Part shown: piece after piece, positions 46,290-57,099 of the stretch
Layout: each line of letters opens with the position of its first letter
Position numbering within the stretch: the first letter of the stretch is position 1
Notes under the pieces: model-generated
Databases searched by the model: none
Told to the model about the DNA's origin: nothing
What the model saw: the letters and a program-made list of their open reading frames with translations, nothing else
Translations under genes and position numbers: made by a program
Origin: Symsagittifera roscoffensis
Lineage: Eukaryota > Xenacoelomorpha > Acoela > Convolutidae
Assembly (NCBI RefSeq): GCF_963678635.1
Contig: NC_087064.1
Span: 50,329,346 to 50,393,345, forward strand
DNA: 64,000 nt
Direction of reading: 5' to 3'

Positions 46290-49200
46290 AAGATGACACT
46301 ATTTTAAGAAAAAAAAACACGTTTACCGTGAAAAAGGGATCAAGGATAGTGCGATCCAAAAACTCGCGTACAAGCAACCCTTGATTGGTTTCCTGAATAT
46401 GATTGCACAACATTTCAACTAGCAAAAGTGCAAATTGATAATAACTTAAGATAAAATTCCATCGGAAGTTTTTTTAGAATGATTAGCATTTGATCGGATA
46501 AAGGCACGGAAATTTCAATGCAATCCATGTCAAAAGTGTACCTTTGTATAGCTTTTTACAGTTATAGCTTTTTGAGAAGTTGAAAAAACTAACATGTTTT
46601 CTATTTTACCAAGAAACAGAGCACGCTTGTAAAAGTATGAAGCCACTATTTGAAATAAAAGACTAAAGTCTTTAGTAGAATATGAAGATGGGTTTAAAAT
46701 GGACACAGGAGAACCATAATCTTCGACAGAGCAGCTAACAAAAACCGCGTCGACGAAAAGTCTAATATACTCCTTTCAGAAGTAAAATAAAGGAAAAGGA
46801 GGTGGAAAAGTTCTACCAGAAAACTGCGACAACACGGGTCTCCAATTTTTTTAGTAGATAATCACACGTATGTTGTAGCAATTTACTAGGATTTTCACTT
46901 AGACAAAAAATTTGACTAAACAGTTAGCGGAGTTTCACTAATAAATATAATTTAGAACTCGAAACACTTCATCGCTTAAGGGAACGAACCCAAATTCTAC
47001 TAACGACATTAAAATTACCCAAAGCATGAGACCCTTCTTCAAGAAATTGCTCAGAAGGTTTTAGAAGCGTCTTTTGGATTTACACATGTACAGAAGTAAC
47101 AACTTTATAAGTTTTTACAGACAAACTGTGCTACCTACTCACAGCCATTTTCTATAAAAATAAAATTTGTTTCGTAAATACTAGTTCCTGACACATATGT
47201 TTTTGAGATGACGCCGTTCCTCGTGGATCATAATCTAGCCAAAATGTAATACAATTCAATGCTGAATAAAGTAAGTAATAGCTCTACAGTATTACCATCA
47301 CTCAGGAAGTTCTCACCTGAAATCATTCGCGCAATAACTAGAACTCCGAAAATATTTTCTAATTCAAGGTTAATACTCAAAATCATACATCCAACAACAC
47401 ATTCAAAGGCAACAATTTCAAAAAATCATACAAAAGTTAACCGTCAAGCAAGCGTCGCCCGACTACACCTCGCTGTAAACTTTGGAATATTTTCATCTTC
47501 TGTAAAAAAAAACCTGCACGTACAAATCATTTAAAACAATGAAAAATTAAGTATAAAACCAAACACACATGACACAGCATACACAAGCGCACCCACACTC
47601 ACAAACACACCACGACCACCACCAGCACCATTACAAATAAAGATTTTTACAAAATCCTAACAATTTACAAATGCTTACAGGACCAATTTTTCCCCAGGAA
47701 CTTATTTTATTTTAAAAATTTCAAGAAATCTAACCAAATTGCTCATATTATCTGCCAATCGCAAAATACGAACATTCTATAGAATCAAACGAATTAATCC
47801 TTATCAAAACACTTAATTTTGATTTTCGAAAAATCAGTAGTTTTTTGAACTTTATCCAATATATCATAAGTCCCATGTATCTTCGCAGTTTTTTAGAAAC
47901 ATCAGAAGTAGAAAGCTCAAAAGTTTTTTTTTGATCTCGGAACTAAGTCCAACTATTCATTTTTCCACACCACATTTCCCTCCGATCACTTCCCAACCTA
48001 CGTCATTACCGTTTCTTCGAAGTCTTTTTCCTCGTATGCTCATGATACTCCACTTCTATCATCAATATCCGGCACCTTTGAAAAAACTCCCAGCCATATT
48101 ACCGATTAAAAATTTAGCATGGCTTAGAAATTTCATCCAAAAGCAGCAACAAATCCACAAGGCTCATGCACCAATAATAAATCATCGTTTCAATATCCGA
48201 AAAATTTTCTAGCACTGATACTCCAATCAGAGTAGCACGCCTTCTCATCCAACGTAGAAACCAATCACACATCCGCAGATAATTACAAAACTGCCCATTT
48301 ATATCACGAAAAAGTGAAGCACTCATCCAAATCATACTAACACGCATGAATTTTTACATCATTCTACCTTTGCTTTCTACATTTTTGGTTAAATAACTAA
48401 GAACCTCAAAGTCAAGGCGTCTCTTATGCAAATTAAACTATCTTAGTCATTACACTTCCGTGGTTATGCTATTGAAAGTTACCAACTCCTTAGTATTCCT
48501 ATTAAAAAATCCGATGATAAAATTTTACACGCTAAAATCTTTCGGCAACTCACTCGCTCAATTGATCTCGACGATTTCACTGATATCGTTTTGTCACAAA
48601 CACTAAATAAACGCCTTGCATGAAAATCAAACAAAATGCCCATTAATGAGTATGATCACACTGATCACAGATACATGGAGACTCACACCTAGTACTGATC
48701 CTGAAGTGAACCCACAATTAACTGAAAGATTATTAGTTAATTTGGTCTTTGGTTATTTTTTTGCTAATTTTGATTAAACGTTCTATTAAGACAGACTCAA
48801 ACTTCTACCGTTTTATTCAAAGACAGTCCACACAACTTTCACTTAACTTACATCAGCGCTACATAAAAGGCACTAATATCCCCGACCGCCAAATTTAAAT
48901 TTTTTGACCATTTAACGAAACCATCAACGAACTTAGATCCATCAATGATATCCCAAAAGAGTTTATTATTAGAATATTAATTATATGATTATTTTATGAT
49001 TTTAATTATTTGATTTATTATTATATGACAAGAATTTAACCACAAAATTTTTAATAAGGAGAAAAAACCCTTAAGGAACTTGAGCTTCTTTGGCCGCTAT
49101 TAAAAACCAAAAACGTCCTACGCATAGTAACGAAACAGCTTACTGAATCAAATTCCATCGCCATTGATTTTCAAAATGGATTCTTCGAATCATCGTAAGT

Positions 49201-50650
49201 ATAATTTACGTCTTCTAAAAACCAATTTAACCTTTGAAAAAGCAATCACCGTTTTATTTTGAAATGTTTCAGTGTTTTTCTTTCAGGTTTTTCAATATCT
49301 TCCAAAATACAAAAATTAAATTAAAAAAAAAACATATTTTGTCACTCAACAAAACGGCGCCAACCTATTCAGACTATTTATACTGCTTACAGTTAATCAG
49401 TTTTTTATAAATTCCAACGCAAAATACTAGTAATACAAGCAATAAATTTTAGAATTGAGTCATAAACACTCTAACCGTAAAATGTTATAACACTATAGAT
49501 TGTTAAACTAGCTGTTTTAAGAGTAAAACTTCTATTTCTCTCAAACTGGTCTCTCAACTCGCTCCTTTTTGTTTTAAATGTTTCTAATTCTTCATATTTT
49601 TGCACGAAAAATGTAGTAATTTAAACAATTTCAAATTTTGCTAACTGCTGATAAAAACTATAACCAGGTGTCCACACTATCAAAACTAACACAGCTTTTA
49701 ACATAACCTCACTACCATCGCAGTACAAACAAGTCCAGGACAAATTGTATGTTCTGAAACCAGATTAAACTGATAATATTTTTTTTGAAAGCAAAAACCG
49801 ACTTTAATTCAGATCACAGCCAATTTTAGTAATTTCCAGATCAACAAAATGACAGACAAGCTATTTTAAACAAGTGGACGCAGTCACAAAATATAACTGA
49901 CAAAAACAAAACTGTATAGAGAAAAGAAAAGGTTGTAATCAAAAGAGCTCTTGACTCAACAAACCACTGTCAGATATACTCCCAGAACTAGTCTGACCCA
50001 CTTGTAGGAAGTCCTGACCATGGTCTATAGTCGGCCTCAACAACCTAGCTAAATCACACTCAGACAAATCGCACTATTCTTGCTAAGGGTGGCTCCAAAT
50101 TAAGAGAAAAGAATCTGTGAAAACAACTAACTAAGAATTAATTAAAACTGAAACTAATAAAGTGCAGAAATGAATTCGCGAGAGATTTTGCAGAGTTTTT
50201 TTGCCTGCAGTGGAAATGAAATGACCGCTCGGCGACATAACAACTTCCTAGTGTCAATTCTATTGGTTTTGATTGCCGGCCGCAGTCTCAATGAAATCTT
50301 GGTAAAAATTGTGCAACTAAACGGGAAGAACTAGAATCTGGTGAAACAGAACGAACGGCAGCTCGACGTCAAATTTTACAAAAGTATTCTTTCTCACCTG
50401 ACATTTCTCACAGAAAAGTCAACATTTCATCTCGCACGTAGTCTAGCTCTCAATTATGAAGTCGACTGACTACTATCAAGTTTCTGTACAACATTTCGAT
50501 TTCTCTGGTTTCCCTATAATCCCTCATCGTCATGTATTTCGCATACACCGATCAGAGTTGCTTGTCTCTCTCATCAACTCTCCCAAAATCTCAGAAAACA
50601 CTCCCGTATGAAAAGAATCATATTTTCAAAAGAACCAGTTTGAAACTAAT
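46290..50650 (+). pseudogene. Family-X retroelement-like coding fossil, copy C
   Basis: Landmarks in order are TGCGATCCA with ATLDWF at about 46350-46400, NEYDHTDHRYME at about 48630-48680, a frameshift and NPQLTERLLV, LKELELLWPLLKTKN at about 49075, and FQNGFF. The 49.93-50.5 kb part matches 2.65-3.3 kb (GGAAGTCCTGACCATG.TCTATAG type). Order and spacing parallel copy A. Many stops; not functional. Confidence 0.5.
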
Positions 50651-50693
50651 TATTATATTCATATTTATTTGTAAAATTTTTATAACTATCCAT

Positions 50694-50950
50694 TCATAAT
50701 CCATGACTAAACTTTACTATTTTATTTGTAAGCGTGAAAGCCTTTTGGTTCAGAGAATTGAGACGAAGAATGAAATCAGTTACTTTTTTCTTTCCTCTAT
50801 CTTCGCGATGAACCAGTATATCTGTAGATCTATTTCGACCAGGAAGTCTAAGAGTAAGAACAGTATTGGTATCAGAATCAAAGATTTTCACGAACCTATC
50901 CGGCCAAAAATAGATAGCGTGAGGAACAGACCGTACTCTATCCGAAATTA
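50694..50950 (-). CDS. Candidate terminal exon of a second minus-strand gene
   Basis: The frame ends with TGA at 50694-50696 and encodes KIFDSDTNTVLTLRLPGRNR and a Lys-rich C-terminus. Acceptor-like sites giving phase 1 exist at 50951 and 50936. AATAAA on the minus strand at 50669-50664 lies about 25 nt past the stop and would serve as a poly(A) signal. It follows the EGF-like exon at 51307-51462, whose donor is phase 1. The start is uncertain. Confidence 0.4.
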
Positions 50951-51120
50951 CTATCACAACGGACCTAAACTCATTACTGCTCTGCTAAACTATGTATGCT
51001 TCGGTTTGCTGAGCACACCTCAAAAATTTTCTTCTTACATTTGTTGCTTAAACTCACATATCCCAAATTACTATATTGCTATAGCAAATCTTAAGTGGCT
51101 TTTGAGCTGTTTTTATAGAT

Positions 51121-51275
51121 AAATCGCTCAAAAATTGTTCAAATCTTGCGCGGTTTTTGGACTTTTTTGAATAAACGCTCAAAAACCGCTCAAACTGCTC
51201 TTTATGATAAGCAAGGTTTTCAGTGCAATCGTCTAAAAAAACCGCTTAAATCTTTCTTCAAATTAGGTGAAAAAG
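51121..51275. repeat. AACCGCTCAAA hairpin-rich repeat, diverged copy
   Basis: It has CTTGCGCGGTTTTTG, AACGCTCAAAAACCGCTC and AATTAGGTGAAAAAGTTCGAC, and is related to 54145-54354, which ends AATTAGGTGAAAAATCTCGAC. Confidence 0.75.
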
Positions 51276-51306
51276 TTCGACAAGTGTAGTTAGAAAGAAA
51301 ACTTAC

Positions 51307-51462
51307 GCAGGTCACACATTTGTGTTGTTTGGTTTAGTGCGTATCCGAAGTTGTTTGTGGAGCAGTAGCAGTTCGCGTTACCCTGGACAACTACACAGAC
51401 ACCTGCATCGGAGTGGGAAGCCCAGCAGTCCGCATTCACGTAACAGGCTAAATCATATAGGG
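51307..51462 (-). CDS. Exon: EGF-like module of the second minus-strand gene
   Basis: The donor GTAAGT follows 51307 (phase 1). The preferred acceptor ACCGGACAG gives a 156-nt phase 1-1 exon; an alternative ATTTAG acceptor 15 nt downstream keeps the frame. It encodes LYDLACYVNADCWASHSDAG and five more EGF-spaced Cys (VC, NCYC, MC). It lacks the DxDEC calcium signature. It is next to the 73-nt exon upstream and the candidate terminal exon downstream. Confidence 0.65.
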
Positions 51463-51731
51463 CTGTCCGGTTTGAGATTTCAAGGTTAATCAAAACTACA
51501 GGGAGATCCATATTCAAGTGGCTCCCGCGTTAAGGTTTTCCTGGACCTGAAGCCTGAAGCGCTATTTTTTCCAAGGCCCAAGTGATTTGAACGCCGTGAC
51601 TTACAAAAAGACTAGCGCGGCGCGACTGCAGAATGGTGGGAGGGGGCTTAATGTAGCAATCAGTGTTCGTGGAGGTTTTTGGGAGGTCTGTTAAGTGATC
51701 GGATAAAGGATCATGGTTAGTTCGAACTCAC

Positions 51732-51804
51732 CGACATTTGTAGCTTGCGGAACAGATATGTCGGGGCACTCTTCCGTGAACTGTCCATTAATTGCCAAGA
51801 ACAC
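51732..51804 (-). CDS. Duplicated 73-nt exon, copy 1
   Basis: It has the strong donor GTGAGT (phase 1) and acceptor TTGTTTGTCCAG (phase 0). It encodes FLAINGQFTEECPDISVPQA and ends ATNV. It is phase-compatible with the EGF-like exon at 51307-51462. It is near-identical to 55925-55997. Confidence 0.55.
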
Positions 51805-52415
51805 CTGGACAAACAAGCTTTAAGCAATATTAACATCATACTAGTAAGCTTAAGGCATGATAGAATCGGTTTTTTTCCGGCCGAGGTGTTCCACTTTTGT
51901 TTTAATTTGGTTTGTTTTGACTGCCTCGAGTAAAGTCCTTCGAATATATGACCAAAGAAAAACCTTCAGTGTGTATGACCCAATTCATATACGTTTCGAC
52001 AGTCTCGGCTTTCTCGACTTTCTCGACTGAAAACAACTCAAAATATCTATGGTCTTCTATGCTCCGACGTTTTGAAGCACCATCTCGACTTTTTGGACCA
52101 AACAGTTTATCAGTTTTTCACTAATTATCAATGGCGTTTGCTGGAACGTTTCGAGAAAAGTGATTGTTTTAAGTTTCAGCAAATTTATCAAATTAAGTTA
52201 TAGGTTAAAGTGATTTTTCAGCTTCACTAAAACACTAAAGACCTAATTTCTAAAAATTCTCAGACTGGCGAAACAAAAACTTCTCAGCGTAGAAAAAAGG
52301 CCACATTACTTTTTTGAGGTTTTTATGAAAAATTTTTGACCCCGGGTTTGTTTTCAACTGCGCTCGACTTATGTTTTGACTTTTCGATTTTCTCAAATTT
52401 GAATTAATATGAATA

Positions 52416-52640
52416 CCCGGGTCGAGATCCCGCTCAAAAACCGCTCAAGATTTGAGCGGTTTGAGCGGTTTTCCAGCAAGATTTGAGCGGTTTGAGCGGT
52501 TTGGGCGGTTTTTTTGGAAAAACCGCTCAAACCTTGCTTAAAAAACCGCTCAAAAACCGCTCATTTCTTGCGGTGATTTTTGAACGGTTTTTCAAGCAAG
52601 ATTTGAGCGGTTTTTGAGCGGTCTTCTCGGGTCGAGGTCC
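52416..52640. repeat. AACCGCTCAAA hairpin-rich repeat, copy at left end of insertion
   Basis: Reverse complement of 4000-4226, and ends with TCTCGGGTCGAGGTCC. Dense TTTGAGCGGTTT/AACCGCTCAAA alternation. Confidence 0.8.
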
Positions 52641-52649
52641 ACTAACGTA

Positions 52650-53340
52650 CCCCCCCCCCCCCCCCCCCAACGTACCACCCCTCAACGTACCCCCCAACCC
52701 ACGACGTAACCCCCTCACGTTTACCCGCACCGAAGTTTCATGGGTAATAATCGATTATAATGGATTTTCGTTGAGTATAATGTTGTCTATATAATCGATT
52801 TAGACCACAAAATTGATTTTTAATCGATTATAATCGATTATTTTGGAAAAATTTAAATCCATTATAATCCATTATAATCGATTATAATCCATTTTTGTTT
52901 TCAATAAAATGGATTATTTTTTGTACATAAAATCGATGAAAATTGATTAAATTTTGTAAATAATTACTCTAATTTTTGCAACTTTATGCAAAACTTGAAC
53001 GAACACGTTCATCTAGGGGCGGCCAAAATGTAGTAATTTTCCAAAAAGTGCCCAAAAACAGCATTTTTGACCAGCTCCTCACGTACCCCCACCCCCAACG
53101 TACCCCCCCCCCCCCCAAAGTATCCACCCTTCCTCCCCAACGTACCCCCGCCATACGTACCCCCCACACAACCCACGACGTACCCCTCTCACGTACCCCC
53201 ATCCCCCCACGTACCCCCCATAACGTACCCCCATCCCCCCACGTACCCCCCATCACGTACCCCCATCCCCCATCCCCCATCCCCCTCACGTACCGCCATC
53301 CCCCATCCCCCCAACCACGACGTACCCCCCTCTCTCTCTC
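52650..53340. repeat. CGTACCCCC minisatellite and poly-C tracts
   Basis: Two clusters, 52650-52720 and 53083-53333, of CACGTACCCCC, AACGTACCCCC and CATCCCCC units, with C runs of 10 or more. The cluster is followed by CTCTCTCTCTAGTTAGGGGACATC, repeated in part at about 53805-53890. The strand asymmetry makes quadruplex or i-motif formation possible. Confidence 0.85.
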
Positions 53341-53766
53341 TAGTTAGGGGACATCTAAATCTAAATGTAGTACGGGTAAGCGTGAGGGAGTTGGTGTGGG
53401 ATCTATAGGTAAATTTTTGTAATTTTTCAATGAAAATAGGAAAAAATGAAATTAAGCGAGAGAACAAAATAATTTACTTAAGTTTAGCAAAATTCTGAAA
53501 AAATGAAAACAACAAAAAGGTTTGAATAAACAGATTATAATCCATTATAATCGATTAAAATGGATTATTTTTCTCTTGATAATTTTTTTGAAAATAATCG
53601 ATTATAATCGATTATAATCGATTATATTGGGATTTTATTGCTTAAAAAAATATAATCATTATAATCCATTTTCAATCGATTATAATCGATAATTTTTGTT
53701 ATTTTGTAGAGACTGACGATGAAAATCCAATATAATCGATTATTATCCATGAAACTTCAGTGCGGG
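52726..53766. mobile_element. CGCACCGAAGTTTCATGG MITE with ATCGATTATA subterminal repeats
   Basis: The ends CGCACCGAAGTTTCATGG and CCATGAAACTTCAGTGCGG are inverted repeats. Many ATAATCGATT copies lie inside both ends, and the CGTACCCCC minisatellite sits in the middle. The ends resemble the 20.77 and 25.70 kb MITEs (CACCGAAGTTTC). Non-coding. Confidence 0.75.
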
Positions 53767-54057
53767 TAACCATCCCCCCACGAAACACCCAACCACGACG
53801 TGCCCCCTCTCTCTCTAGTTAGGGGACATCTAACTCTAGTAAGGGACATCAACTCTAGTAAGAGGTGAGGGGGGACATCAACTCTAGTAAGAGTTTGGGT
53901 GGGGGGGGGGGGGGTTGGTGTGCGATCTTATAATCGATTATTTTTGTTATTTTGTAGAGACTGACAATAAAAATCCTGACAGTATATTTGTTGTGCATGT
54001 CTAAAACATTGAAAATATTCAGTAGAACAAATACAGCGAATATTAAGCTTCCAGCAA

Positions 54058-54130
54058 GTCCGCATAGACTAATGGCTAAGGCGTCTGACTTCGAATCAGA
54101 AGATTGCGGGTTCGAATCCCTCTGTGGTCG
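54058..54130 (+). tRNA. tRNA-Arg (anticodon UCG)
   Basis: A 73-nt cloverleaf: D arm TGGCTAAGGC, anticodon arm TCTGA-CTTCGAA-TCAGA giving UCG, and T loop TTCGAAT. A- and B-box-like sequences are present, there is no intron, and a T5 run follows at once. There is a U2-U71 mismatch in the acceptor stem and a C-U mismatch in the T stem, so it may be a weakened or pseudo copy. It sits inside the 1.94-kb insertion. Confidence 0.85.
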
Positions 54131-54132
54131 AC

Positions 54133-54137
54133 TTTTT
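54133..54137 (+). terminator. RNA polymerase III terminator of the tRNA gene
   Basis: TTTTT begins two bases after the discriminator base. Confidence 0.7.
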
Positions 54138-54144
54138 ATTATTA

Positions 54145-54354
54145 AATCTTGCGCCGTTTTTGAGCGGTTTTTTTAGATAAACCGCTCAAAACCGTTCAAA
54201 TCTTGCGCGGTTTTTGAGCGGTTTTTTTAGATAAACCGTTCAAAAACCGCTCAAACCGCTCATTTTGAAGCAAGATTTTGAGCGTAATTGTCTAAAAAAA
54301 CCGTTCAAAACGCTCAAATCTTGCTTCAAATTAGGTGAAAAATCTCGACTCGGG
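54145..54354. repeat. AACCGCTCAAA hairpin-rich repeat, copy at right end of insertion
   Basis: TTGAGCGGTTTTTTTAGATAAACCG units are repeated, ending AATCTCGACTCGGG. With the left block it brackets the insertion. Confidence 0.8.
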
Positions 54355-55740
54355 TAGTTTGAAAATAATACATCAACATATGTGTTTTTCAGTAAACTTA
54401 AGTGATGATGCCGCAACTCAAAAGTAGTAATAAGAAACAAGTATTCGAAACTCTGTCAACAAAACTTAGTTTTAATATCAAATCTTTCAATATTGCCCGA
54501 TTTTTTTTCTTGCCGAAAAGAAAACTTGGTAAGTATGCTTGCCAATATGAATTATAAAAAAAACCCTAAGAACAAACGGACTAGAAGCTTTTGATTGGTG
54601 GAACATTTTGTAGAGAATGACCCACTTGAGTCTTTTCAGAAAGGAATGCTCATTTGCAACAAACAGACGACAAGTGAGCCCTCGAAACTTTGGAGTATTC
54701 CCTCCAACGCGTGTCCAATGGACACTACGATCTTGTGAAACTTTAAACACGCGACCAAAACTTTCCCAAAAACCGATGGCTTACCAAAAACCAAATCAAA
54801 ACTCGACCGAACCATCCAAATCAAGATTATCATGCAAATTTTTGTAAAAATTTCAGCCCTTCAAAAAATACTGTGATAAGGTAATCACCACAAACCGATC
54901 ACCAATCCTAAGACTTGCAACAACTTCATTGGAACGAATTTAACTTGTGTTAGTGGCTACGCTACCCAAATTGTGCCAAAGAATATCTTAATGGACTAAC
55001 TCTGCAAAACCGCCTGCAAAAGCTATCAAGTTTTTTTTATGAAATATCTTCAACAATCTTCAGCGGTTGATGTTTCGACTTGACAAGCTGGACATCCGAT
55101 TTGAAGCAGTTTCCAAGGACCGTCGATAGAAAACCACATAGAGAGAACAGCGATATTTGCACTTTCAGTAAAAGACATCTGTAGAAAGTTCTAGGAGTCA
55201 AAAGGAAGCCTGAGTTAGACGTCTTTGTGGAAACTAAAATTTTCAGGATATTGAAAAAAATGATCCCTATCCGATTGGAAAAAATATATCACTGACAATT
55301 TGATTTCGAAAATCAATTCACTTGCCTGAAACAGTCGACTCCAAATGAGACAAACTCCCCAACATGAAGTGATTGATGGAAAACTTCCAGCAACCAATTT
55401 AACGACATTTTTACGCCATGAAAGCGTTTCAGAACAGCGAAGAAAGTTCTCGACATGCAACTTCAATTCTTCAACCACGCCTCCCAGCCTGTCCTCGAAT
55501 TAGTTGTCTACTTTAGGATCACGTATGCCAAAAACCTAAGTGAAATAAAGTTTGTCATCGGAAAAGCATGATTCGCCCACTGAAAAGGATGAGATTATCG
55601 GTCTTAGAACATCAAGCCGCGATAAAGGGAGCCAAATTTGCACAACTTCTCAAGTACAGCAGGACATTGCTTTATAAGTGACATCTCATGTCAACCTCTT
55701 TATAGAAAAATCATAGCAAAAAGATGACGCCAGCTCACAA
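54355..55740 (+). pseudogene. BEL/Pao pol fragment, copy 1 (internal deletion)
   Basis: Parallel to 56640-58720, but about 290 bases that encode the LPHHLV-to-RFRDDQ part of reverse transcriptase are missing near 54835. The catalytic-motif region reads NILMD followed by a stop. The RNase H region is also broken. Non-functional. Confidence 0.65.
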
Positions 55741-55924
55741 TTCAGGAAATTATAACCCAGCTCACAATTTAAACGCCGTGACTTACTGCCGTGGCTTGAA
55801 AAGACTGGCGCGGCGGGACTGCAGAAGAGTGGGAAGGGGCTTAATAGACTGATCAAGGTTCGTTGAGGATTTTGGCAGGTCTGGTAAGTGATCGGATAAA
55901 GGATCATGGTTAGTTCAAACTCAC

Positions 55925-55997
55925 CGACATTTGTAGCTTGCGCAACAGATATGTCGGGGCACTCTTCCGTGAACTGGCCATTAATTGCCAAGGACAT
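55925..55997 (-). CDS. Duplicated 73-nt exon, copy 2
   Basis: Same splice signals as copy 1 (TTTGTCCAG acceptor, GTGAGT donor). It encodes SLAINGQFTEECPDISVAQA and ends ATNV. The two copies cannot be spliced to each other in frame (phase 1 donor to phase 0 acceptor), so they would be alternative exons, or one is dead. Confidence 0.45.
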
Positions 55998-57099
55998 CTG
56001 GACAAACAAACTTTAAGCAATATTAACATCAAACAAGTAAGCTTAAGGCATAATAGAGTCGGTTACTTTCCGATCGAGGTGTTTCGTTTTTGTTTTGATT
56101 GTCTTCACCAAAATCTGTTTGTTCTGACCACCTCAAGCAAGAGTCTCTATGTTTGACCCAAGGAAAACCCTCCATTTGTATGTCTAAAGTAAAACCTACG
56201 GTAGTATGACACAATTCAGATACGTTTTGACGGTCTCGGCTTTCTCGACTGAAAACAACTCAAATCATTTGATCGGCTGATTCATATTCCGACTTTTTGA
56301 AGCACCATCTCGACTTTTTGGACCGAGCAATTTATCAATTTCTCACAGATTATCTATGGCGTTTGTTGGAAGGTTTCGCAAAAAATGTTTGATTTAAGAT
56401 TCAGAAAGTTCATCAATTTAGTTTATAGGTCAACAAAGGTGATTTCTGAGCTCCACTAAAGCACTATAAAGACCTAATTTCTAAAAACTCAGCCTAGGGA
56501 AACAAAAACTTCTCATAGGGGAAAAAGATTCAAAATAATTTTATGAGGTTTTCGTGAAAATTAAGTCAGAAAAGTATTAACCTCGGTTTATTTGCGACTG
56601 TCCTCGACTTATGTTTTGACTTTTCCATTTTCTCAACTATAATCTGATCTGAATTGTTTGAGATTAATATATCAATATCTGTGTTTTTAGTAGGCATACC
56701 TGATGATGCAGGAACTCAAAACAAATAATAAGAAGCAAGTATTCAAAACCTTGTCAACGAAACTTATTTTTAATATCAAAAGTTTAAAAATTGCCTGATT
56801 TTTTCTTGCCAAAAACACTTGTTAATTATGTTTGCCAATATGAATTATAAAATAAAAAACCTGAGGAAGAAAAGTATTAGAAGCTTTTGATTGGTGGAAC
56901 ATTTTGTAGAGAATGACCCACTTGAGTCCTTTCAGAAAAGAATGCTCATTTGCAACAAACAGACGACAAGTAACCCCCAAAACTTTAGAAAATTCTGTCC
57001 AACGCGTGTCCAATGGACACAACGATCTTGTGAAACTTTGAACACGCGACCAAAAATTGCCCAAAAACCAATGGCTTACCAAAAAACAAATCAATACTC

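Larger units (their letters stand above)
52416..54354. mobile_element. 1.94-kb composite insertion with CCCGGGTCGAGAT ends
   Basis: It begins CCCGGGTCGAGATCC and ends ATCTCGACTCGGG (inverted), with TA on each outer side. Copy 2 of the segmental duplication lacks it at about 56640, which is a natural empty site. Inside are two AACCGCTCAAA hairpin blocks, a CGTACCCCC minisatellite, an ATCGATT-rich MITE and a tRNA gene. No transposase was seen. Confidence 0.65.

Noticed and set aside
50703-51122. 139-codon plus-strand frame
   Set aside because: It lies opposite the candidate terminal exon, which has more protein-like composition and a poly(A) signal. The plus frame runs into a hairpin repeat at its end.
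52976-53408. Overlapping frames rich in Pro, Ser and Thr or Gly and Trp
   Set aside because: They are translations of the CGTACCCCC minisatellite in different frames.
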